The notes below the pieces were generated by a model, which was not told the origin of the DNA, searched no databases, and saw nothing but the letters and a program-made list of their open reading frames with translations. Shown here piece by piece: positions 42,977 through 52,535 of a stretch of DNA of 64,000 nucleotides. Position 1 is the first letter of the stretch; each line of letters opens with the position of its first letter. The DNA comes from Tritrichomonas musculus (lineage: Eukaryota > Parabasalia > Tritrichomonadida > Tritrichomonadidae), in the NCBI GenBank assembly GCA_039105265.1, contig JAPFFF010000045.1:558001-622000 (forward strand), written 5' to 3'. Made by a program: the position numbers and the translations under genes.

Positions 42977-44245
42977 ATGTATAGTAGGTTTAAATCACTA
43001 CATCCAACCATTGATAATATCACAGATGAGCAGGTACCCATTCCTATCGAATCAGCATTCTTTCTAGAAGATGGGAAGCCCGATAAAGATAAGTTCAATA
43101 GGTACTATTTTGATTTCCCCCATGAATGGTGTACAGCTAATCGTGGTGAAACTATTATTGGTGTAAGGAATATTAATATGTTGGCTCGAAGAAGGAAATT
43201 GGAATTTGATTTGAGAGTTAGGAAATATTTAAGATGTACATTCGATGACCTCAAAAATAAAAATCCCGATAAGACTAATGATGAGATATATAATATGCTT
43301 ACAGAAAAACAAAAAGCAGAGGTCTCATCTAAAATTATCTCATGGCTAGGCACTGAGCACGATTTTAGAAAGCTATTCGACGATGTTGAAAAACAGATTA
43401 AACCAAAGTTTGAAGAATATAATAAAAATGCAATTACAAAACATAAGATTGCTCTCGATACGATAAAAGATGCGCTAACCAGTTATGGAAAAATATTACA
43501 AAGATATTACAAACCGATTACAGGTCCAATTAATCTAATTAAAGATGTATATGGTTTCATATTTAAGACTAAAGATGAATATGATGCTGCAGTTAAAGAA
43601 ATACTAGATTTTAAACGAACCAATGCTGATAAATTAATACCGTTATTCCATCAGGACGATATCGATAGAAGTAATAATGATTTACAAATGGATGGATATT
43701 ATGATTATAATCTAAACACATTCATTGAAACTTTGTTTTCACCAAATAATGTTAAGATAGAGAATAGTTATATATTTGAAGAACTGCCACCACAAACAGC
43801 TGACCAGATAAATAAATTAGATCCAATCAATGTTGGATTATATTATATTGATTTTAAGATTACATTTAATGAAAGGGAGACCGATTCTAATTACAGAAGA
43901 TACGATTTCGCCGATGTAATGAATATTGGGTACGGACCAAATCAAAATAATCCCCAAAAATACAAAAATGTGTGGCTGAGACGATTTGATTTTTATAACG
44001 TTTGGGACCGACAACCATGCAAGATATGTTCATCCATTGCTGAACAATCCTCACGTCATTATATAGGAAACAGTGCAGTTGATTTCATACCAATAAAGTA
44101 TTATAAATTAAACTCCACTGACCAAGGATTTTGGATTGAGTTTTATTCAGGTCGTCATAATAATATCCCCATTAAGATTCCTCGAAACGAATCATTTTGT
44201 ATAGAGATGCAATTCCTACCATTTGATAAGATGTTATATACATAA
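42977..44245 (+). CDS. virion-type protein of the Polinton-like core, 422 residues (copy B)
   Basis: Second copy of the protein at 34718-35986, identical in sequence. A charged helical middle and beta-rich C-terminus suggest a structural protein. It lies first in the core, followed after 21 nt by the integrase, as a two-gene plus-strand unit. No database-level domain can be named from sight. Confidence 0.5.
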   Translation: MYSRFKSLHPTIDNITDEQVPIPIESAFFLEDGKPDKDKFNRYYFDFPHEWCTANRGETIIGVRNINMLARRRKLEFDLRVRKYLRCTFDDLKNKNPDKTNDEIYNMLTEKQKAEVSSKIISWLGTEHDFRKLFDDVEKQIKPKFEEYNKNAITKHKIALDTIKDALTSYGKILQRYYKPITGPINLIKDVYGFIFKTKDEYDAAVKEILDFKRTNADKLIPLFHQDDIDRSNNDLQMDGYYDYNLNTFIETLFSPNNVKIENSYIFEELPPQTADQINKLDPINVGLYYIDFKITFNERETDSNYRRYDFADVMNIGYGPNQNNPQKYKNVWLRRFDFYNVWDRQPCKICSSIAEQSSRHYIGNSAVDFIPIKYYKLNSTDQGFWIEFYSGRHNNIPIKIPRNESFCIEMQFLPFDKMLYT

Positions 44246-44266
44246 GCTAGTTTAATCTAAAATCAA

Positions 44267-45271
44267 ATGAGTTATAATACACTTGATGAATTATTTAAAA
44301 AATATCCATGGAAGAGCAAATCTAAATTTGTTCCGTTAGCCAAACGATATGGTTTCACGGCGAAAGATGCTAACGATTTTCTAGACAAAAATATTGTCCA
44401 TGATGTTAAGGTACCCAAAGCTAAATATATGCCAATCGTATCGAAACATTTACACGGATACCAGATGGATACATTTATTAATGAAAAGCATAAGGGAGGT
44501 CTCAATTATTTAATGTTCATCAATATTAATACGAGGAAGGCATATGCATATCCGTTACAAGGCAAGGGTTCAAAATCTATTATCAACGCGCTACAATGTT
44601 TCATGAAAGATGTACACAATATTTATTCAATCACTAGCGACCAAGATGCTGCATATCTATCAAACGAGGTACTTGGTTTTATGAAATCGAACAATATAAT
44701 ATACACCACTACTGAAGACAACAATCATAATGTACTAGGTATCATTAATCGATTCATGCGAACGATTCGTGATGCTATTGGTGAGAATAGATATATTGAT
44801 GAAACTGAAATGAATGATTTGATTGATGCGTATAACAATACTCCTCATAGGGGATTAGATAATAGAGCTCCTAATGATATAACTAAAGATGATGAACTAA
44901 CATACATCAATACTAAATCAAGCATCAAACCATATGATTTCAAAACAAATGATAGGGTTAGAATTGTATTAGCTGATGAACCATTCTCAAAGATAAGAAA
45001 TCGCGTGAGCAAGGAGGCATATATTATTGACTCGAAATCAGGTAACCAATTCATAATTAAGTCAAAGGATGATTCAATAGATAAGCTCCCGGGTTACCGC
45101 TTAATAAAAACCAATAATAATATACCGTTAGCGAATTCATTGAAGAATGGCAAGCGTGGTATTGTAAATAAAATTTTTAGTTATGATGTTAAGAAAAATA
45201 AATATAGGGTCGAGTATGAAGGTGGTAAACGCGATACAATCAAAAAAAAAATTTTTTTCTCAAAAAATTGA
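44267..45271 (+). CDS. Polinton-type integrase (retroviral-fold), copy B
   Basis: Second copy of the integrase, 334 residues, same domain order: rve core and chromodomain-like tail. The C-terminal end differs slightly from copy A. Its 3' end meets that of the minus-strand 774-residue gene head-on. Confidence 0.85.
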   Translation: MSYNTLDELFKKYPWKSKSKFVPLAKRYGFTAKDANDFLDKNIVHDVKVPKAKYMPIVSKHLHGYQMDTFINEKHKGGLNYLMFININTRKAYAYPLQGKGSKSIINALQCFMKDVHNIYSITSDQDAAYLSNEVLGFMKSNNIIYTTTEDNNHNVLGIINRFMRTIRDAIGENRYIDETEMNDLIDAYNNTPHRGLDNRAPNDITKDDELTYINTKSSIKPYDFKTNDRVRIVLADEPFSKIRNRVSKEAYIIDSKSGNQFIIKSKDDSIDKLPGYRLIKTNNNIPLANSLKNGKRGIVNKIFSYDVKKNKYRVEYEGGKRDTIKKKIFFSKN

Positions 45272-47596
45272 TTAACAATGTTCTGTAAACTTGAATTCTA
45301 GCTGGTCAGGTATGATATAATCATCAGGCACCTCAAATATAATTTTGTAGTAATCCTCATCCTGTATAATGTAATCCTGAATAATGGATGGCTTATAGAA
45401 GTAGTGGACATCACTTTTATGAAGCTTCAACGCATTATCAGCAATTATGGTTTTACATTTAATAGGCTTATCCGTTTTCAATAGAGTTGGTGTGTATTCA
45501 TTCATAATTGATAACTCTCCATTGAGGAATAACTTATGGGGATGAAATGGTAACTTTTTATCAAATGCTATATAAAACTTACCATCGAGGTCATTTTGGT
45601 CAGCAGGTCCAATGGATCTTGTTGCGATTAAAGAACTATCATTGATGATACAGAAATTTTGATACGTATCAAATTTGATTACTGGACACACTATCTTATT
45701 ATTTTTGGATACAATATAGAACTCTTTAATATATCTCCCCTTGCTATCATATATAACATTCTTTCGCAATACAATTTTGAAAACAGGTCCGCTATGATTG
45801 AGGAAGGCTTGTTTTTGTTCATCAGGAACATTAATAACTAATAGATTACATTCGATATTATTAATAGTATTTGTTAATGAAGATACATCCTTGTTTGTAA
45901 TTATGAATTCATCAATACCTGCCTCATTAACAAAATTGGAGTCACCACTGGGGATTGAATCTAATCTATCCATGACATAATTATGAGCCTCACATAAATT
46001 ATTCACTAAATCAATTGTATCAAATATAACAGATGCTGCGTCTAATATTGGGTTATCATCAGTTAGTATATCAATCTCGTCGCTAAGAGTTGTTGGGGTA
46101 TCTTTTTTCTTGAGACGTTTTCCAATGGATGCATGGTCTCTCATCATCTCCTCAAACTTTAATTTATGTTCCGTTGGAGTAAGCTTCTTATAAGTCTTCT
46201 CCTCATTGAAAATGTATTTGGTTCCATATATAATCAGTAATAATGTCAATTGAAACGTGCCTGCACATATTAGAAAATTATCAGGTTCTTGGAGCCATTT
46301 AATGAAGCTACTAAAGTTATCAAATACTTTATGTATAGTAGTTGAACCTACCGTTGGTAGTGAATCGACAACTTTATCTTTAAACGTGATTAGATAACGG
46401 CATAGTTTCCCCGTCGTATCGATAGCATAATGCCAGATGTATCCTGAATTATTATATAATGATTCCATCAACGATGCCGTCATATTATATGCGATTCGAT
46501 TCATGAATGAAACACCTGAGAGTGTGTATGATAATAGCTTACCAGTTATAGAGAATGTACTTTTCAATAGAAGTAGTATAAAACTTGATGTCTTGACCAC
46601 TACATTGATAACTTTATCCATGTTATCGTGACTGATAGGTGACTTGTTTTCAATCAGTGTATCCACATCTTCGATATCATACTCCTTATTATCATCTGGG
46701 TTCACGATGACATCATATTTGGTTGGCTCGACTGGGAGGTCATCACCTGATGGAGCTTTTTGACACTTCACTTTGCGTATCTCATATCTATCATTTATTT
46801 TTAGGACAACGAGGTACTCTATATTCTCAAGTGTATTCAAGAGATTTGTTATATCACTATTGGAAGCAGTTGATATATCATTTTGAAGACCATTCAATAT
46901 TTGTAATAGGTTTGCATTATTGGTATTGAGACTGGTGAATAGATTGGCATATGTTTTGATATTATTGGTTGCATTGAGATTATTTGATAATGAGGAGCCA
47001 AATAAATTCAGTTGACCATTAGGATATATATCTGTATTCTCAAATCCGGATTTCTTCACAAACCCATTAATGTTAGATAATAATGATTGAATCGAAGTAT
47101 TGGATGAGTTGTATGTTTTGATGACATCATTTATACTTGACGGATTGTGTGGTTGAATTATGTTGTTGTTATCGATATAATTCATTTGACTCAATGATAT
47201 ATCTGTGTTCGCCAAATCACTCAAATCGACCCCATCTATATTTAGGTCATGTATATATTTGGTTAGATTATTAAAATTGGTTCTCAATAATTCCATCAGT
47301 TTATTATAAGTGGTACAATATTGTGTATTTGTAGCACCATCAGCGAAGACAGGTAAGCTTTGCCCACCAGTAATAGTTAAATCTTTAAATGAATCAATTT
47401 TAAAGTCCTTTCCTAATGCCATTTGGTCAACTTCAGCTTTGCTATATATATTATTGAATGCGACTGGTTCACCATCCTCTCGTGTGAAACTGAATTGTTC
47501 GTTACCTTCATCATCTTCAGCTACTTCTATCGACAAACCTTTATCCTTTAACTTGGTTGCTTCATTACAACGAAAAGCATATGGTACAATAGACAT
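45272..47596 (-). CDS. 774-residue protein of the Polinton-like core (copy B)
   Basis: Identical to the copy A product. Hydrophobic segments sit in the middle, with an Asn/Ser-rich N-terminal half. The start lies 16 nt from the divergent start of the 248-residue gene, so both probably share one short promoter region. Confidence 0.5.
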   Translation of the reverse strand: MSIVPYAFRCNEATKLKDKGLSIEVAEDDEGNEQFSFTREDGEPVAFNNIYSKAEVDQMALGKDFKIDSFKDLTITGGQSLPVFADGATNTQYCTTYNKLMELLRTNFNNLTKYIHDLNIDGVDLSDLANTDISLSQMNYIDNNNIIQPHNPSSINDVIKTYNSSNTSIQSLLSNINGFVKKSGFENTDIYPNGQLNLFGSSLSNNLNATNNIKTYANLFTSLNTNNANLLQILNGLQNDISTASNSDITNLLNTLENIEYLVVLKINDRYEIRKVKCQKAPSGDDLPVEPTKYDVIVNPDDNKEYDIEDVDTLIENKSPISHDNMDKVINVVVKTSSFILLLLKSTFSITGKLLSYTLSGVSFMNRIAYNMTASLMESLYNNSGYIWHYAIDTTGKLCRYLITFKDKVVDSLPTVGSTTIHKVFDNFSSFIKWLQEPDNFLICAGTFQLTLLLIIYGTKYIFNEEKTYKKLTPTEHKLKFEEMMRDHASIGKRLKKKDTPTTLSDEIDILTDDNPILDAASVIFDTIDLVNNLCEAHNYVMDRLDSIPSGDSNFVNEAGIDEFIITNKDVSSLTNTINNIECNLLVINVPDEQKQAFLNHSGPVFKIVLRKNVIYDSKGRYIKEFYIVSKNNKIVCPVIKFDTYQNFCIINDSSLIATRSIGPADQNDLDGKFYIAFDKKLPFHPHKLFLNGELSIMNEYTPTLLKTDKPIKCKTIIADNALKLHKSDVHYFYKPSIIQDYIIQDEDYYKIIFEVPDDYIIPDQLEFKFTEHC

Positions 47597-47612
47597 TTTA
47601 ACAGATAGTAAA

Positions 47613-48359
47613 ATGTTGTGTTCAGTTAATAGTAATGCAACAGATTATAGTCTGGTGAAACTAAATGTAGACATACCTTGGAAATGTGATTACGTGAAGT
47701 ATTATGTTTCCTCAATCAATACAAAGGGGAATATATTGATAGTAACTAAGGATGACTATTTGATGTTTTCATATGAGGACGGAAATAATGAACGTTCGCT
47801 GATGATAGAATTTAAAGACACATATTATTACTCAATGCTTGGATTGGTTAAATACTTGAATAGTTGTCAAAACATAATTGTGTTCAAAAATATTGATGGT
47901 AGGACAATGAGTTTATCGAGTCAGCATAAAGTATCGTTCATTAGAGGTTCTCATAGAGCTAAACTGATAACAGGATTATATAGTGTAAAGAATGAAGTTG
48001 TTATACCTGCCAACAATGAGACAGTTGTACCTGATTTGCCAATATTGGATTATGCCAATAGATTATATCTCGTATCACTACAAGGTCAAGCTGTACATAG
48101 TATTATAGGAGAACATGAATATACACCATCTGTGATTGCAACAGTTGATACTGTTATAGAACCACAGGCACCTATTATAATTGATTACGATTCATCTAAA
48201 CCAATCAAAATTAAAACATTTACCGACTCACTAAAACACATCGAAATGAGGCTAGTAGATTTCATGTACCAACCTGTCATATTAAAGTCTCCATTATTTG
48301 TCAACATTAAAATTAAACCTGCAGGGACAACTAATATTGACACACCAACGAATCATTAA
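47613..48359 (+). CDS. 248-residue protein of the Polinton-like core (copy B only)
   Basis: Starts at ATG 47613 (MLCSVNSNATDYSLVKLNVD); the longer upstream extension of the frame is antisense to the neighbouring gene and is not used. Beta-rich throughout, with short strands and Asn/Tyr/Ile residues, and ends near the right inverted repeat. Size and composition fit a small capsid or penton-like protein of such elements, but no motif proves it. In copy A only the first few bases are left, because the second outer element begins there. Confidence 0.45.
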   Translation: MLCSVNSNATDYSLVKLNVDIPWKCDYVKYYVSSINTKGNILIVTKDDYLMFSYEDGNNERSLMIEFKDTYYYSMLGLVKYLNSCQNIIVFKNIDGRTMSLSSQHKVSFIRGSHRAKLITGLYSVKNEVVIPANNETVVPDLPILDYANRLYLVSLQGQAVHSIIGEHEYTPSVIATVDTVIEPQAPIIIDYDSSKPIKIKTFTDSLKHIEMRLVDFMYQPVILKSPLFVNIKIKPAGTTNIDTPTNH

Positions 48360-48647
48360 GCTTGGATTCAATTAAAGATTTATTTTTGAGTAGGTATCGG
48401 GTGTACATGAAGTGGTTGCATGAATAGATGTATGTGATGAGATATGGGAGATGATTGCATGAGTGGATGTGTGTGATGGTTGCATGAGATGATTTGCGAT
48501 ACAAGATATGGGAGATGATTACTTGAGATGATTACTTGAGTGGATTTGTGTGAGATGGATTGCTGTAGGAGTATACTAGATAGGTTGCATGAGATGATTG
48601 CATGAGTGGATGTATGAGATGGGTTGCTTGAGATGGGTTGGTATTAA

Positions 48648-48908
48648 GTAGTTATACATAGTGAAGGGGGGATAGATAACTAGTATAAGCAAATGGGGCT
48701 CTCCGTGTAGGGTGGCTGGGTGGGGGTTGCTTGGGGCTGTTTGGAGATATGGTTTATTATAGCGAGGGAGCTTTTCAAAGCGAGGGAGCTATAATATAAA
48801 ACATCTCCAAAGTACCTCAAATTATCGTCTCTTCAGGAAGCTTTCAAAGCTGGAGAGCCCCATTTGCTTATACTAGTTATCTATCCCCCCTTCACTATGT
48901 ATAACTAC
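48648..48908. repeat. palindromic hairpin at the core's right end (copy B)
   Basis: Inverted copy of 34170-34430 and 42429-42689, with the same 57-bp arms. Its left counterpart in copy B is 42429-42689. Confidence 0.9.
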
Positions 48909-48961
48909 TTTAGAAGTATTTTTTACTTTATTAGAAAAACGTCGAACCATGAATAGAAATA

Positions 48962-50198
48962 AAATTTAATAAGTATAATAAAGAATGTATAAATTTAAAT
49001 ACAAATATTTATATATATATAGTATTTTTATCAATTGAATATTCAAAAAAAAAAGCAATTTTTTAAATTTTTTTAAATAAACGGTCGTTTTTGAAACACC
49101 TTTTATTTGATACATATGAAAATAAATAAAAGATTTATAACATTGTAATAACACATAATAACACAAAATATTGTATAATGCTAGATATTTTAATGAAACA
49201 GTCAAATAATATTAAATTTAGAAATAAGATTCCATGAACTCATAACAAGGAGTATGAATGAATAAGAATAAATAATAATATAATATATTGTATCATTTAA
49301 TATTGTCAATTATTAGTTAATGCAACGACAAGATGAAAAAATAATGAATTTAGAAATAAAATTTTATGAATTTACAACAAAGAGCATAAATGCCATCACG
49401 GAATAGGATAATTTTAATTTATTAATCGAGTTCTCTTTATGTTTTATATATTAATAAATATATTTTTCTTAAAAAGTAATAATTAAAGTAAAAAAACTGT
49501 GAAATACAATTTTAGCACGTTTAATTTTTTTAAATTTTTTTTACAAAATCGAGTTTTTTGTGTGAAAAAAAAGGAATTGATGAAATGATTTATATATAAT
49601 TAATATATATGTTACATGATATATGTATTCATTATGTTTTTATTTCAGTTTTACTTTGAAATTTTTTATTATTAATGAAAATTCGCAAATTTTTAAGACA
49701 CTGTATATAACATTTATAATAAAAAATATAAGTAAAAAACGATATACTATAAAGTTTAGGGCAGCAAAGTTTTTTATTTTAACGCAAATGCTCAGTAATG
49801 TGATTTTATATAATATGTGATCATTTTATAAATCTATTAATTTTGATACATACATGAGAATAGTTATGTAAAAATCGATTATCTATAATGTTCCTTCATT
49901 AAAAGCTTTTTTTTTAATGACATCGGTAAATATTAAATTTAATATGTCTGACAATGAGGAATTTCCCCATGAAATTTATGTAATTATTATTACTATCAAT
50001 TACTGATTATCATATATTTTTTTCAGATTTTTTCAGCATACCTTTGCTAAAAACAAGCATAATTTTTTGATATATTTTTCAAAAAAGTGGAAAAAAATGA
50101 TACAAAAAATTTTTTTTATTAAAAAAATGATCAAAAAAATTTTTTTCTCAAAAAATTGATTTTTTTTAAAAAAAAAGTTGAAAAAGTGAAGATGTCCC
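48962..50198. repeat. outer terminal inverted repeat, right end
   Basis: 1,237 bp, inverse of both left repeats and the same length. Directly outside it is the 9-bp repeat CATGATAAA shared with the left flank. Confidence 0.9.
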
Positions 50199-50463
50199 CA
50201 TGATAAATATATATTTAATATTTGTATATGCTAAATTTATTTCTATATTGAAAAAAATTCAAAAAAAACCAAATTAAATTTTTTTACAAAAAAGATATGG
50301 TACTAGACTTGTGCAAAGTTCTGGACAAAAGGATTAAACAAACTTAGTTAATTTAAAAAACACTTTTATCTTTGAATTAAGGACGCATAATTGATATTTT
50401 TATTTTAAAAAAATGCGTTAAAATAATTTTTGATATTTTTTGTTTAAAATATGCTTTTATTAA

Positions 50464-52003
50464 AATACCCCGTAAAATATTGAATTTTTAGAATTGCGGG
50501 GACGATAGAAATAAACGTATAGTGACAACTTAACTTTTTCTATAAGTAGTGAAAAATCCATAAAAGTGACAAATTAATTTTTTATTAGATGTATTTATTT
50601 TTTTTTCTAATTTATAGGTTAAGAGCTTTTCTGTATCAAACTATTTCACTTAAACTAATATGCTTATAATTGAAACCAAGGCAGCAGAGTTCATTTTCCA
50701 CTGCAGCAAATGGCGATATCTCAAAGCTCAGTAGAAAAGAATCCGGCTCATGTCACACGCATTAAAGCATTCCCACAGAAAGATCCTCAATTCCGCGAGA
50801 GCTTTGCTCACTTTTTTCCACTGCAGCAAATGGCGATATCTCAAAACTCAGTAGAAAAGAATCCGGCTCATGTCACACGCATTAAAGCATTCCCGCGGAA
50901 AGATCCTCAATTCCGCGAGAGCTTTGCTCACTTTTTTTCAACTGCAGCAAATGATGATATATCAAGATTCATTAAAAAAAAATAAAAATATTTTAATATA
51001 TGATTTTATTATTACCTTTAGTTGAATGATGACTTTTAATAATACTTATCATCATATCTTTTAGAAATGAAATCATCATATATGATTTATTATTCACATT
51101 TCATCATTATTAAAATTTTATGTCCACCTTTTTAAATAATTTCTTATATAAATAAAATATTAAATCAAAATATATTAAAAGATATTAAAATATCTGTTTG
51201 CATAATCAAATATATCTACATTATATCGGTGTAATTTTTCAAAAGGATTAAACTTTTTCTGTACTATTATAAAAAGCATTCAAAAAACTAAAACTAAAAA
51301 TTCTTTATATTTTCTTTTTTTAATAATATAAATGATAAATATATTTATAAATAAAACTAACTGCATATTCAAAATATTCAAAAAAATTGAAAATCAAAAA
51401 ATATCAAAATGATCATTTTGGTGAGAAATAAAATAAATAGTTTTATCTAATGTTTAAAAAGAACACGCCAATTATAACAAAACTTGTCAATCTTATTGCT
51501 TATAATTGACTGTATATCTGAAAAAATTCAGATATTTAATTGATTTTTTTGAAACTCAATACAGAAAAAAAGTTCTTTTCATTTTTTACTTATAAATATC
51601 AATTATACTAGTCAAATTATCAATACTTTAATAAAGAAGAAATGGCCGATTTCAAAGCGGGAGAAAAATATTCAAAATTTAATTATATTTTTAAAATTAA
51701 ACAATTATGCAAATGTCATATATTTATTCCTCATGAAATAAAAAAAATTATTTTTTATGGCAATAGCTCAATTTTGTTTTCACAATGAGATAAATCAAAA
51801 ATATATGAAAAAAAATCGATTTAACGTACATAAACGTATGAAAAATATAACCACATAAACTTTTTCAAAACGAAAACTTTTTAAATACAAAAAATTAAAT
51901 TCAATTAGACCATTCAAATTTATTTTTTATCAATAAATTGAGAGTTTTTATTAATTGACATTTTATCCCCGCAATTCTAAAAATTCAATATTTTACGGGG
52001 TAT
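50464..52003. mobile_element. nested unit with 37-bp perfect inverted ends
   Basis: TACCCCGTAAAATATTGAAT begins a 37-bp arm (50464-50500) repeated in exact inverse at 51967-52003. TTAAAA lies outside both ends and may be the target duplication. It makes up most of the larger element. Its interior carries the GC-richer tandem duplication at 50694-50934 and AT-rich DNA without genes. Confidence 0.75.
50694..50934 (+). repeat. two tandem 120-bp GC-richer units with open frame (possible captured gene piece)
   Basis: The unit beginning TTTTCCACTGCAGCAAATGG is repeated with few changes and starts a third time at 50935. The plus frame from ATG 50710 stays open for 91 codons because the period is 40 codons; one unit encodes SSVEKNPAHVTRIKAFPQKD and QFRESFAHFF. 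Base composition contrasts with the surrounding element, suggesting captured host sequence. I do not recognise the peptide. Confidence 0.55.
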
Positions 52004-52535
52004 TAAAAAAATTATATGTTGATCATTTAATTCTGCCCGAAAGTTTTTAATTCTCAATATAACGGATAACTTCATATATAAGTTATAAAATCAGTAAAAT
52101 ATTAAGTGAACAATCTTTTTTTATTTATATATTTATAGATTTGTTAAAAATCCATATTAAAAGGAAAAGTTGAATATATAATTTTTTTCAATAAAATTTA
52201 AATATGTCATTTTTTTTCTTTAAAAAAAATGGTCCTGACAAAGTCCTAAGTCCTGCGGTTGTCCTTGAAAAGTTTTATTGTCCTGGACTTTGCACAAGTC
52301 TATATGGTACCTTTGTTTCCATACATTTATTCTCACAAAAAAAAAAAAAAAATTATATTTTTTTTTTTTTTAAAACTTTAGTATTTAATATAATATTTGG
52401 TTGATAATATAATTAATTGATTGTAAAAACTCAAAGTATAATATCTTTTTAATTGAAAAACAAACGGTAACTTTTTGATTGATAATTTTTAATTTTGAAG
52501 ATTTTTTTTTTTCAAATTAATTGCTGAAGGAAATA

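Larger units (their letters stand above)
42429..48908. mobile_element. Polinton/Maverick-like core, copy B (both ends present)
   Basis: 6.5 kb with inverted ends of about 540 bp (42429-42965 and 48372-48908). Each end is made of a 261-bp hairpin followed by short CATCTCATGCAA-type repeats. The heptamer TTTAGAA lies directly outside both ends and may be the target duplication inside the outer element. Genes: 422-residue protein and integrase (plus), 774-residue protein (minus), 248-residue protein (plus). It looks whole for these four but is far shorter than the usual 15-20 kb and has no recognisable polymerase B, packaging ATPase or cysteine protease, so it probably depended on relatives. Confidence 0.8.
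31102..50198. mobile_element. composite mobile element: outer long-TIR element carrying a Polinton-like core, with a partial second copy
   Basis: The unit starts GGGACATCTTCAC at 31102 and ends with the complement at 50198. It is flanked by an exact 9-bp repeat, CATGATAAA (31093-31101 and 50199-50207). A complete copy (39361-50198, 10.8 kb) is preceded by a nearly identical 8.26-kb left part of another (31102-39360) that lacks the right end. The outer element has 1,237-bp inverted ends. The 9-bp duplication and long ends are typical of Mutator-like elements, which are known from Trichomonas, so that class is the inference for the outer part. A Polinton-like core with its own inverted ends lies inside. 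Near-identity of copies implies a young age. The left copy is truncated; the right copy looks whole for the parts it carries but lacks a recognisable polymerase, ATPase or protease. Confidence 0.85.
50304..52302. mobile_element. 1,999-bp element with 8-bp duplication TATGGTAC, relative of MITE family A
   Basis: Terminal repeats TAGACTTGTGCAAAGT(T/C)C(T/A)GGACAA (25 bp, two mismatches), with TATGGTAC at 50296-50303 and 52303-52310. The first nine bases, TAGACTTGT, equal those of MITE family A, which has the same duplication length, so both probably use the same transposase type. The right subterminal part has repeated GTCCT motifs. No transposase frame. It contains a second inverted-repeat unit (50464-52003). 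Confidence 0.88.
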
